DNA of 64,000 bases from contig JACABD010000013.1 of assembly GCA_013377075.1 (NCBI GenBank), positions 6,462 to 70,461 on the forward strand, given 5' to 3'. The stretch is from Geobacteraceae bacterium. Lineage in GTDB: Bacteria > Desulfobacterota > Desulfuromonadia > Geobacterales > DSM-12255. Position numbers and translations under genes: made by a program. Under the pieces are notes generated by a model. That model was given only the letters and a program-made list of their open reading frames with translations, ran no database searches and was not told where the DNA came from. Below are positions 19,903 to 28,582 of this stretch, piece by piece. Within the stretch, counting starts at the first letter, position 1. Every line of letters starts with the position of its first letter.

Positions 19903-19918
19903 GGGCACTGATGTTGCA
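19903..19918 (+). promoter_or_regulatory. Sigma-54 (-24/-12) promoter
   Basis: GGGCACTGATGTTGCA: GG-N10-GC spacing matches the TGGCAC-N5-TTGCA consensus; about 85 bp upstream of the 20002 start codon. Confidence 0.75.
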
Positions 19919-20001
19919 GTATAAGTCGTGTAGTGCAAAACTGTCAGGCATTCCCTGATAAAGAAAATCTCGACATCTCCATTAAACGCGGAGGCTTTCA
20001 T

Positions 20002-22905
20002 ATGGTATCCAGTACAACAAGAAAGATAATCTCGCTCGCCATCTCACTGTTGGTCGTGGTTATTTCACTGACAGGTGTAGCGCTGGGAGCGACTACACCA
20101 GCTGTTTCAAGTCCGACGCGTTATACGCCCGGCTTTAAAGGTGCGCCAGGTAAAATGGCTCGCGACATGGCAGGTAACTTCTATGTCACGGATTTCTGGG
20201 GCAAGCAGATTGTCAAGCTCGACAGTAATCTGGCTAACCCGGTATATTTGCCGACAAGTGGCAGGCCTTCTGCTGTGGCTGCACTGGCCGATGGAAGGCT
20301 TGTGGTGGCGATGGCCAAGCCGACACCTAAAGTTGTTTTCTATTCACCGGTAAATGCCAGTGAGGTGTCATTCGCGGCTCCGGCATATCCTCTGTTTAAT
20401 CCGAATGCCGTTACTGTTGATGCTTCTGGCAATATTTATGTGCTTGATTCAGGTAATAGCTCTAGTGATGCGGTTGTTGTTGACCCCAACTTCGGCAGGG
20501 TGAGGGTTTATAGCTCATCAGGTGCTTATCTTTATTACTTCGGCACCAGAACGACGTCAAACTCTAATTTTTCAGTTGGTGGGAATTTCAAGCTGCCAGC
20601 AGGTATTGCCTATGAAAAAGAGGCAAATCAGGTGGTTGTGGTTGATACCTTGAATGGAATGCTTCAGTATTTCACAGCATGGAATAATGTTTCCTGTGAC
20701 TTTGTTAAAGCGATTGGCGGGACGGCTGGTAGGACTGCGGCTTCTATCGGAGGTTCTGTCACTTTTTATAATCCTGTTGATATCGCATTTGAATATAGCG
20801 GGACTGCTCTTTACAGGGCGTATGTGCCACAAAGAGGTACAAACGAGGTAGCTGTTGTTGATACTGATACGGCAGGTGGCGCTTACGGTACTTATTTAAG
20901 TGTTATAAACGGATCGACAGTAACGGGAGCTGATTTAAAACTCCCGAATGCAGTTTCGTTTGAAAAAACTGCAACCGGTGGAGTTCTTTATGTTGGCAGT
21001 GATGCAACATCAACTGCCGCAGCTAATATTCTTAAACTTTCGGTAGCCGGCGGATCTGTTCCGCCTCAGACTGTTGCCATGACCATGTCGACTGTGCCAC
21101 CGACTTCACCGTCATCACCAATTAGCGTTACTGTTACAACATCTCCAGCCAACCCCGTAACATGCACTGTTAACGGCAGTGGCACTGGTGTTGTAATTAC
21201 CGGCGGTCCAGCAACCTGGAACGCGTCACTTCCTCTTACTTCAGGAAATAATCATATACTCTGCAAGAGCACACTTGGCGGAGTGACCAGTTTTAAAGAG
21301 GCGGATACCTTCCTTGGAGCGCTTCCGCCGGATAGTGTCGGAATTACACTTCCTGCAGCTGGTCTTTACACAAATGCTACCTCGGTAACTGTTTCAGGTA
21401 CTACAGGCAGCGCTAACGCATCTGTACAGCTTACCAATAGCCTTGGCGGAACCGTTACTGCTCAGAGTGATGCAAGCAAGAACTGGAGTGCAGTGGTAAA
21501 TCTGCTTGAAGGTAGCAATGCTATAACTGCAACCGCCTGGAAGACAGGTACAACCAGTGCGAGTCCTACCGCATCGGTTACCGTTGTTGCTGACTATACC
21601 CCGCCAAACATGACAGGAACGGTTTCCTTCTTGAACAGCGGTGCTGTTACAAACAATGCAATCCAGAATATTGACGGTATTGTTCTTGATGCAAACCTCG
21701 CATCAGTTCAGGTTAGTGTTAATGGAGTTACTTCTGTTAACGTCAATGTCCCATCAAGTTCAACTGTAGCCCTTGGTGGCAATAATACCTATTTCTCTGC
21801 TCCGGTAACTCTGGTTCGCGGTAGCAATACGATAACTGTCAAAGCAACTGACAAGGCCAATAACTCTACTACATTTACCCGAACAGTAACACTGAAGCCA
21901 GAGGCAGTCGGAATAGCTGTCGCTCTTCCGGCAGACAACTCATACATGTCGGCACCAGGTTCTGTGACAGCAAGTGGTGCTTCAGATGCAGGCCTTACTT
22001 CGGTTAACGCAGCTGGAACAGTTGTAACTCCTGCATCAGGCAGCTGGTCAACAGCTGCAATGAATGTCACAGCAGGATTTGGATCATACCAGTTTGTGGC
22101 TTCAGGTGCAGGACTTGACACTGTGACTGTAAAACGTACAATTAATACCAATGCAACTTATCAGCAGGTAGCAATCACATCGCCTGCTTCTGATATTGCT
22201 ACTAGTGCTACTTCGTTTGCAATTTCCGGGACTGTGCCGGCAAACAGTACGATACCTCAAATTTCCATTAATGGTGCGGCTGCTGTTAATGTCGGAAATT
22301 ACACTCTCATTTCAGGTGCTTTCAGTCACACCGTTGCGCTGGCTCAGGGCCTTAATACGGTCAAGATAGTTTCAGCCAACGGCACAACAGCGGTTCGTAA
22401 CATCATTCTTGATACAACCGCCCCAGATCTTGGTATGCAGGCAGATTCCGCCCCTGCGCCTACAATTATTACCGGTTCACTTGAGCCAAGTGCAAAATTG
22501 ACTGCGATAACTGCAAATCCAGGTAATGTAAGTATCCCTCTTTCTATTGTTACCTTTGATACTTACGATGGTTCTGGTACAGTAATCTGGCATGCAAATC
22601 TCTCCGGTTATTCGTACAGTACTGTAGATTTCACGGCTGCTGATCCGGCTGGTAATACAACTAAGCTTTCCTACAAGAAAGGTATACCAACGGGTGATAT
22701 AGACGGTGACGGTGTTGTAAGGCTAGCTGATGCACTTGCTGCTCTCCGCCATGTTGCTGGTACAGACATTATCGCTGATCCGGATAAGTTCTTTAACGGT
22801 GACGTAGGTGGACTCATTAACGGTCGTGTTGCAAGGGACGGACTTATCGATATTCAGGATTCCGTACTTATTCTCAACAAGGCATACGGCCTGATGAACT
22901 TCTAG
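20002..22905 (+). CDS. Secreted NHL-repeat/Ig-like protein with C-terminal dockerin-type calcium-binding repeat
   Basis: Signal peptide (KIISLAISLLVVVISLTGVALGA), NHL-like repeats, several Ig-like repeats, and C-terminal GDIDGDGVVRLADALAALRHV...DGLIDIQDSVLILNKAYG. ATG at 20002 has a GGAGG RBS. Confidence 0.8.
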   Translation: MVSSTTRKIISLAISLLVVVISLTGVALGATTPAVSSPTRYTPGFKGAPGKMARDMAGNFYVTDFWGKQIVKLDSNLANPVYLPTSGRPSAVAALADGRLVVAMAKPTPKVVFYSPVNASEVSFAAPAYPLFNPNAVTVDASGNIYVLDSGNSSSDAVVVDPNFGRVRVYSSSGAYLYYFGTRTTSNSNFSVGGNFKLPAGIAYEKEANQVVVVDTLNGMLQYFTAWNNVSCDFVKAIGGTAGRTAASIGGSVTFYNPVDIAFEYSGTALYRAYVPQRGTNEVAVVDTDTAGGAYGTYLSVINGSTVTGADLKLPNAVSFEKTATGGVLYVGSDATSTAAANILKLSVAGGSVPPQTVAMTMSTVPPTSPSSPISVTVTTSPANPVTCTVNGSGTGVVITGGPATWNASLPLTSGNNHILCKSTLGGVTSFKEADTFLGALPPDSVGITLPAAGLYTNATSVTVSGTTGSANASVQLTNSLGGTVTAQSDASKNWSAVVNLLEGSNAITATAWKTGTTSASPTASVTVVADYTPPNMTGTVSFLNSGAVTNNAIQNIDGIVLDANLASVQVSVNGVTSVNVNVPSSSTVALGGNNTYFSAPVTLVRGSNTITVKATDKANNSTTFTRTVTLKPEAVGIAVALPADNSYMSAPGSVTASGASDAGLTSVNAAGTVVTPASGSWSTAAMNVTAGFGSYQFVASGAGLDTVTVKRTINTNATYQQVAITSPASDIATSATSFAISGTVPANSTIPQISINGAAAVNVGNYTLISGAFSHTVALAQGLNTVKIVSANGTTAVRNIILDTTAPDLGMQADSAPAPTIITGSLEPSAKLTAITANPGNVSIPLSIVTFDTYDGSGTVIWHANLSGYSYSTVDFTAADPAGNTTKLSYKKGIPTGDIDGDGVVRLADALAALRHVAGTDIIADPDKFFNGDVGGLINGRVARDGLIDIQDSVLILNKAYGLMNF

Positions 22906-22971
22906 TTGTCTGATTTTAAGGTATTTTAGGAATTCTTTTAACTTTCTTATAAGCTGTGTTAGGAGTGTACT

Positions 22972-25900
22972 ATGAACAGGTTATTTATCGTAGCAGTGCT
23001 CACGGTAACGATGACTGTAATGATGGCTACTGCTGGGTTTGCTCTCTCGGATCCGCATAACCTATCCTGTGACAACTGTCACGGAAAGTTTCTGGGCGAT
23101 TCTTTTGTTGATCCTGCTAATGCCAACAATGCTTGTGTCACATGTCACTCAAGCAATGGTGAAGCATCCAGAATGCCGGTTAATACCGGTGACATGGCGA
23201 ACTATTTTGGACATGTTTCTGGTCAACCGGCAACCGGTTCAAGAAGTACACACACATGGGGTGCTTCGACAACATCGCCACAGGCTAATGTTCAGGAGCC
23301 TGCCGTTTTGAAGCTCGGCTATTCAAATGTGCCGCTTGCTAATACAGTTTTGTGTATCAGGTGTCATGATGTAAAAAATGGTAATAATGTGCTGAATGTC
23401 ACTAAGCCATTTCTCAGGGCAACTAATGTAAATGATGCACTTTGCCTTACCTGCCACAGTGCAAGGCAGACAACTACATCTACAACTGGTTCTCACCCTG
23501 TTGCTTACAGAGCCTATTCAACAGTATATAAATCGAATACGACGGCATTCAGAAGAAAGCCATTGGCTGGCAACACCAACAATGCTTCTTCAAACCCTGG
23601 TAACTATCTAAGCAGCGGCAAAATTGTCTGCAGTACCTGTCATGCACCACACTATGCTGATTCAAGCAGCGCGTCTTATGGTAACAGAAGTACTGCAAAC
23701 GGTTCAGGTCAAGATGACGCAGCCAAGGGGATTAAGGGGCAGCTTCAGAACTCAAAGGGAACTCTTTTGCGTACTGACCCGATCGCTTCTTCCGCAACTG
23801 CCATAAATGCTTGTTCAAGTTGTCATAAAGAGACTGCTAACAGTAATCACAATGGTAAAGGCCAAAATGTTCAGTGCGACCACTGCCACGGTGCTCACGT
23901 CGACTATACCGGGGACGGTAGCTCTCCAAACCTTCACCTTGTCAGAAGAGATTTCTCCGGCATGTCAACAGCCAAGGTCAAGCTTGGTGCAAACGTAAAG
24001 GTTCTTTATAACTCTGCAACTTCACTCAGATTCAAGAGAGCAGACAGCAAAGGTATCTGTCAGGTCTGCCATACACCGACTCCTGGTGTTGCAATTCACG
24101 ATGTTGCTGATACAAAGGCTGCAGATTGTATTGTCTGCCACAAACATTCAAACGGATTTTCAGCTGCCGATTGTACTTCCTGCCATGGCCAGCCACCTGT
24201 AACCAGTCTCGTAGGTGGACCAAATGGCAAGGCTTCAAGTGCATACACTCTTGATGAAGCTCTTACTCCTCACGCAACACATGCTGATAAGGCATATTAC
24301 AATTACGCATGTAAAAACTGTCACTATGACGGAACAAGACAGGATAGTCATAACACCGCCACAGCTACATTTCAGTCAGTTTTTGTTGAAACAGCCGGAT
24401 CAGTAAGTGAGCCTTACAGAAAGAATACTGCTTCCGACTACAATCCTGTAAGCAGAAGATGCTCTGGTGTATACTGCCACAGTAACGGTAGTCCGCGCGG
24501 TGCCTTGCTTGCTTGGAAATCTTACTCCACACCTTCTTGGCAGTATGGTAGAAATAAAATACTCGGTACTGCTTCCGAGTGTACAACCTGTCACGAAAGT
24601 GGTGCTACACTCGTAACAAATGCACACTTTAAACACGTATCGACCAACTCCATGGCTTGCAACGTATGCCATGCTGCAACTGTAAGCAATTCCGGTGCAA
24701 TCATCGACCGTACAAAGCACGCAAACGGTGTTAAGGATATTAAGTTCGTAACGCGTCCACAAAACTTCTTCGGAGTATTCTCCTCATCGTGGAATCCGAC
24801 TACTGCAACATGTAACAACTCCTGTCACTCTAATGGTTTCGGTGGTTCACCGGTTTCAACACCAAAGTGGACAGATTCAGCAACCGGTGCCTGCGGACAA
24901 TGCCACGCACTTGATCCAGATCCAGGCGTTAAGCTCCATACATTCCACTTTACTGATCCTGTAGGTCCACAGCTGGGTGCTCCAACATCCTTAAATGCAA
25001 CTGGAATTTGTACAAGCTGTCACAACTTCGCAGTAGGGGCTAAAACCCATGCGAACGGTTCAGTAGATTTCAAAAACGCAACTCCATGTGCTCCTTGTCA
25101 CCAGGGATCAACACCATCATTCATTGTCGGTACAAAAGTAACCTGCGAATCCTGCCATACAGGTACAGCATCAATCGTCACCAACCTGCTTGGTAACTAC
25201 ACAGCACCGCTGAAGAACAGCAATGCTACACTCGGCCATGGTAAATACGCAATGGCTGCTCAGTGTACAAACTGCCATAATGGTACCGCTCCACACATCG
25301 GTGCAGCACCGACTGAGAAGCGTCTGACTGCTTCAGGAAATGCTGTTTGTACAACCTGCCACGTCAATGCAGTCATGGGAATTGCCTCAACTGCCCGTGC
25401 CAACCTGTTGGTTCATGGTGGGTTAGTAAATCCATTCAACACGTATACTTCAGCGGCGAATAAAACTAATATTGCGGCTATTCGTGCCGATGCCTGCGCA
25501 GGTTGCCACGATACACATGGCACAACTAATTTGATGAGTATCAGAACAGTAATCAACGGTCAGACAGTTACGCTGACTAACACTTCAAGTGGATTCATTG
25601 CTAAAACAAAAACCAATGGTAAATATAATGGTTTCTGTCAGGTCTGTCACACTAAGGCTAAGCATTTTAATAACTTTACAACTCCGGAACTCAGTCATAT
25701 GAGTTCCAATGGGAAGAATTGTCTAACTTGCCATACTCATAAGGGTGGCAAGTTTGCCTTCGCACCTAATGGTGGTGCTGGTTGTAACGGATGCCACGGT
25801 TATCCACCTGCTAAAAATATGACAGGTATTGGCATTATGAATAATTATACCGACGCCAAACTTGAGTATAATGCGGGTGCAGGTGGTGCTCACACAGTTG

Positions 25901-26142
25901 CCGGTCACATTCCGAAGACTGCCAAGCAGTCTCAGACTTGGGCAAACTGTTCTAACTGCCACTTTAACCAGGGTGCGACACATATGAATGGCGGAACACC
26001 GGTTAAGACTCAATACGTTGACGTCGTTGTTAATCCGGTATACAAGTTCAACAGCATGTCTTCTATCAAGTACAATGCAAAGACCTGCTCCAATGTCAGC
26101 TGTCACTTCAAACCGACACCTAACTGGACAACCGGACTCTAA
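22972..26142 (+). CDS. Large multiheme cytochrome c, 27 candidate heme motifs
   Basis: Signal peptide; manual count of 24 CX2CH, 1 CX3CH (CNNSCH) and 2 CX4CH (CSGVYCH, CSNVSCH). Confidence 0.93.
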   Translation: MNRLFIVAVLTVTMTVMMATAGFALSDPHNLSCDNCHGKFLGDSFVDPANANNACVTCHSSNGEASRMPVNTGDMANYFGHVSGQPATGSRSTHTWGASTTSPQANVQEPAVLKLGYSNVPLANTVLCIRCHDVKNGNNVLNVTKPFLRATNVNDALCLTCHSARQTTTSTTGSHPVAYRAYSTVYKSNTTAFRRKPLAGNTNNASSNPGNYLSSGKIVCSTCHAPHYADSSSASYGNRSTANGSGQDDAAKGIKGQLQNSKGTLLRTDPIASSATAINACSSCHKETANSNHNGKGQNVQCDHCHGAHVDYTGDGSSPNLHLVRRDFSGMSTAKVKLGANVKVLYNSATSLRFKRADSKGICQVCHTPTPGVAIHDVADTKAADCIVCHKHSNGFSAADCTSCHGQPPVTSLVGGPNGKASSAYTLDEALTPHATHADKAYYNYACKNCHYDGTRQDSHNTATATFQSVFVETAGSVSEPYRKNTASDYNPVSRRCSGVYCHSNGSPRGALLAWKSYSTPSWQYGRNKILGTASECTTCHESGATLVTNAHFKHVSTNSMACNVCHAATVSNSGAIIDRTKHANGVKDIKFVTRPQNFFGVFSSSWNPTTATCNNSCHSNGFGGSPVSTPKWTDSATGACGQCHALDPDPGVKLHTFHFTDPVGPQLGAPTSLNATGICTSCHNFAVGAKTHANGSVDFKNATPCAPCHQGSTPSFIVGTKVTCESCHTGTASIVTNLLGNYTAPLKNSNATLGHGKYAMAAQCTNCHNGTAPHIGAAPTEKRLTASGNAVCTTCHVNAVMGIASTARANLLVHGGLVNPFNTYTSAANKTNIAAIRADACAGCHDTHGTTNLMSIRTVINGQTVTLTNTSSGFIAKTKTNGKYNGFCQVCHTKAKHFNNFTTPELSHMSSNGKNCLTCHTHKGGKFAFAPNGGAGCNGCHGYPPAKNMTGIGIMNNYTDAKLEYNAGAGGAHTVAGHIPKTAKQSQTWANCSNCHFNQGATHMNGGTPVKTQYVDVVVNPVYKFNSMSSIKYNAKTCSNVSCHFKPTPNWTTGL

Positions 26143-26152
26143 TTGCTGTAGA

Positions 26153-26173
26153 CGGGGGCTGATAAGGCCCCCG
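26153..26173. other. GC-rich hairpin between the two cytochrome genes
   Basis: cgggggctgataaggcccccg inverted repeat with no strong T-tract; possible attenuator or mRNA-stability element. Confidence 0.4.
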
Positions 26174-26225
26174 CACCCAAACTTTGCACATGAACTGTTT
26201 ACAGTTTTCGATAAGGAGTTTACCA

Positions 26226-28352
26226 ATGAAAAATCATTACGAGGTGGGACACTTCAAATACAGGTTGATGATGGTTCTGCTTTCACTATTTGCTTTAATC
26301 GTGACAGCCGGGCAATCATTTGCAGCTACTACCTGTAGCACCTGCCACGGTATGCCTCCGCTGGATAGTGCTGATGGTACGAGAAATCCGGCCACAGGTG
26401 CTTTCAAGGGTAGCCACCAGACTCACGTCAGTCCTGCTGGAGCCGTTGCCGAGTGTAATAAATGCCACAACAGTTCTGGCCATACAAATTCACACGCTGC
26501 AACTGATGGCTATAATATAAGCCTGGCATCAAATATCTACAGCTCACCGTCAACTGCAAAATACAGTAAAGGTACTTCGTTCCCCACATCGCCAACCCCG
26601 ATACTTGGTACCTGCCGCAATGTAAGCTGTCACTTTGAATCCCCTACGCCTACATGGGGAAAGGCTCCAGCTGCTGCACCGGCAACAGACTGTAACATGT
26701 GCCATGCTACACCACGAGGCAACAGCGGAAGTCACCTTAAGCACGAAGCAATGGTAGTCGCTGGCGTTGCTTACAACGGTATTAATGCCTGTTCCCAGTG
26801 TCACCCATATTACGGATTTGGTAGCTACAGTACTACAGCAAGTGAATCAAAGTTCAGCCATGCTACCAGCGTCGGCAGACATAAAATTGTAACAAAATCA
26901 TTCCTTACCTATAGCGGTGGAAGTCTTACAAGTGTTCTGCCAAGCCAACCAAACAACTACGGTTCTTGCCGTGCCACCCAGTGCCACGATACAGGTCGCG
27001 ATAATCCGCGTACAGCCGTATGGAGCACCACAAAAGCTAGCTGTACAGCCTGCCATGCTCTTGAGCCAGCAACCTTCTCTCATACCAAACATTTGACCGG
27101 TCTTACTGGTAGTTTTAAACAGAATGCAGTTTGTGGCGACTGCCATAAAGGTTACGTAAAAGGTTCTGCTCTTTCTGCAACACCTGCTGATCATATCGAT
27201 GGCAATGTAGATGTTTACTTTGCAACCCCGGGCGATCTCGGTTATCCGGTAAATAAAGCTAAAGGAACTGCAGTCGGTTCATGTTCCACATCAAATTGCC
27301 ACAGCAGTGGTGCAAGTGTATTCAAATCTGCAACTTGGGGCGGTATTTCTACGGGTTGTGACTTCTGTCACCCGATTGCCAATCTATCAGCTGGGCATAT
27401 TGCTCACGTAGGTTCTTTCCCTGCTGCTTTGAAATTTTATAGCTATACTGCTAATAAGTCATCAGGAACTTCATATACATTCGGTTGCGGCTCATGCCAT
27501 CCCAATTCTGTTTCCAGCCACCTTGACGGCATAATAGAGGTTGATCTTGTTCCTGCCGTTGCCGGCGGATCTCTTAAGGCTAAGAATCTTTCAGGTGCTA
27601 CAATAAATGGCTCCAAGAAATGTAATAATATTTACTGCCATTCAAACGGATATTCGGCAAATTTTAAATGTATAACCACACTAGCATGGACTGACAAGTT
27701 CATTAACTACACTGCAGCTTCCAAAGGTAGCAAAGACAAGTGTGCATGGTGCCACGGCAATTCACCAAATAGCAATGCTACAAGAATTGGTTCACCTGCG
27801 CACACGGCACACGTTGTAGGTATTCACTTTGATGACATTTTTAACGGTGTCAGCAAGAAGCTTCCTATCAGCGGTCCTGCCAGCGTGAATGCTGCTCATG
27901 GTAAGGATAGTCGCTCTACTACAATTAACTGTAATATCTGCCACGCAGCTACTATGACAACTTCAGCAAACGATAAGAACACCAACTGCGTTGGTTGCCA
28001 TGTAGGATCATATGCCAAAAACCCTGTCAGCCTGATTTCAGACACTTCAAAGCACGTAAATGGTACTGTCGATGTCGCCTTTGCAGCACAGAAGATCTCT
28101 ACCAAGGCACAGGTTGTAAATTCATCATTTGCAGCATACACTGCCAACTCATCAGGATGGACTCGTCGCAGCAATGCTATGTCGTTCAAGACATATACAA
28201 GCAGCTATGACACAACCAAAAACACGCTTGCATCTGCCGCATCTCCTTACACTCCGGCAGCAGGCTGTCTGAATATTGCATGTCACGCAAGTATTTCTGT
28301 TAAATGGACAGATACTGTATCATGCTCAAGTTGTCATACCCGTCTCAAGTAG
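26226..28352 (+). CDS. Multiheme cytochrome c (CX4CH/CX2CH family), 17 candidate heme motifs
   Basis: Manual count of 12 CX2CH and 5 CX4CH (CRNVSCH, CRATQCH, CSTSNCH, CNNIYCH, CLNIACH); start at MKNHYEVGH with AAGGAG RBS. Confidence 0.92.
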   Translation: MKNHYEVGHFKYRLMMVLLSLFALIVTAGQSFAATTCSTCHGMPPLDSADGTRNPATGAFKGSHQTHVSPAGAVAECNKCHNSSGHTNSHAATDGYNISLASNIYSSPSTAKYSKGTSFPTSPTPILGTCRNVSCHFESPTPTWGKAPAAAPATDCNMCHATPRGNSGSHLKHEAMVVAGVAYNGINACSQCHPYYGFGSYSTTASESKFSHATSVGRHKIVTKSFLTYSGGSLTSVLPSQPNNYGSCRATQCHDTGRDNPRTAVWSTTKASCTACHALEPATFSHTKHLTGLTGSFKQNAVCGDCHKGYVKGSALSATPADHIDGNVDVYFATPGDLGYPVNKAKGTAVGSCSTSNCHSSGASVFKSATWGGISTGCDFCHPIANLSAGHIAHVGSFPAALKFYSYTANKSSGTSYTFGCGSCHPNSVSSHLDGIIEVDLVPAVAGGSLKAKNLSGATINGSKKCNNIYCHSNGYSANFKCITTLAWTDKFINYTAASKGSKDKCAWCHGNSPNSNATRIGSPAHTAHVVGIHFDDIFNGVSKKLPISGPASVNAAHGKDSRSTTINCNICHAATMTTSANDKNTNCVGCHVGSYAKNPVSLISDTSKHVNGTVDVAFAAQKISTKAQVVNSSFAAYTANSSGWTRRSNAMSFKTYTSSYDTTKNTLASAASPYTPAAGCLNIACHASISVKWTDTVSCSSCHTRLK

Positions 28353-28370
28353 TTAAGATTTTAAAGATAA

Positions 28371-28402
28371 AAAAAGGCCGCTTTTTTAAGCGGCCTTTTT
28401 TT
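28371..28402. terminator. Intrinsic terminator after the cytochrome genes
   Basis: aaaaaggccgctt / aagcggccttttt perfect stem followed by T residues. Confidence 0.85.
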
Positions 28403-28582
28403 GTGCAAAAATCGCTTTGATGGTTTTCAATGCGTAGCTGTTTGCCAGCCTTTTTTAGACTGATTAAGTTAAAATCAGATTGTATCCGGGGTGTCAAATT
28501 GAGTTTATAAGTGATTTGGAATGTGATTTTTAACAGGGATATTTTAGGAGTTATTCAGGTAATTTCGACGGTTAAATATGAT

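Noticed and set aside
19682-19951. 89-aa minus-strand ORF in the promoter region of the NHL protein
   Set aside because: Overlaps the response regulator end and the sigma-54 promoter; no RBS or family signal recognised.
19720-20000. Possible GEMM/cyclic-dinucleotide riboswitch upstream of the NHL/cytochrome genes
   Set aside because: Checked for GEMM-I core elements and found no convincing match; the sigma-54 promoter explains the region better.
20002-22905. Ig-like repeats as a DNA tandem repeat or recombination hotspot
   Set aside because: Similarity is at the protein level only; no near-identical nucleotide repeat units were seen.
24032-24762. Antisense ORFs within the cytochrome genes
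   Set aside because: Codon-bias shadow of long Cys/Thr/Ser-rich genes; the sense-strand heme motifs are decisive.
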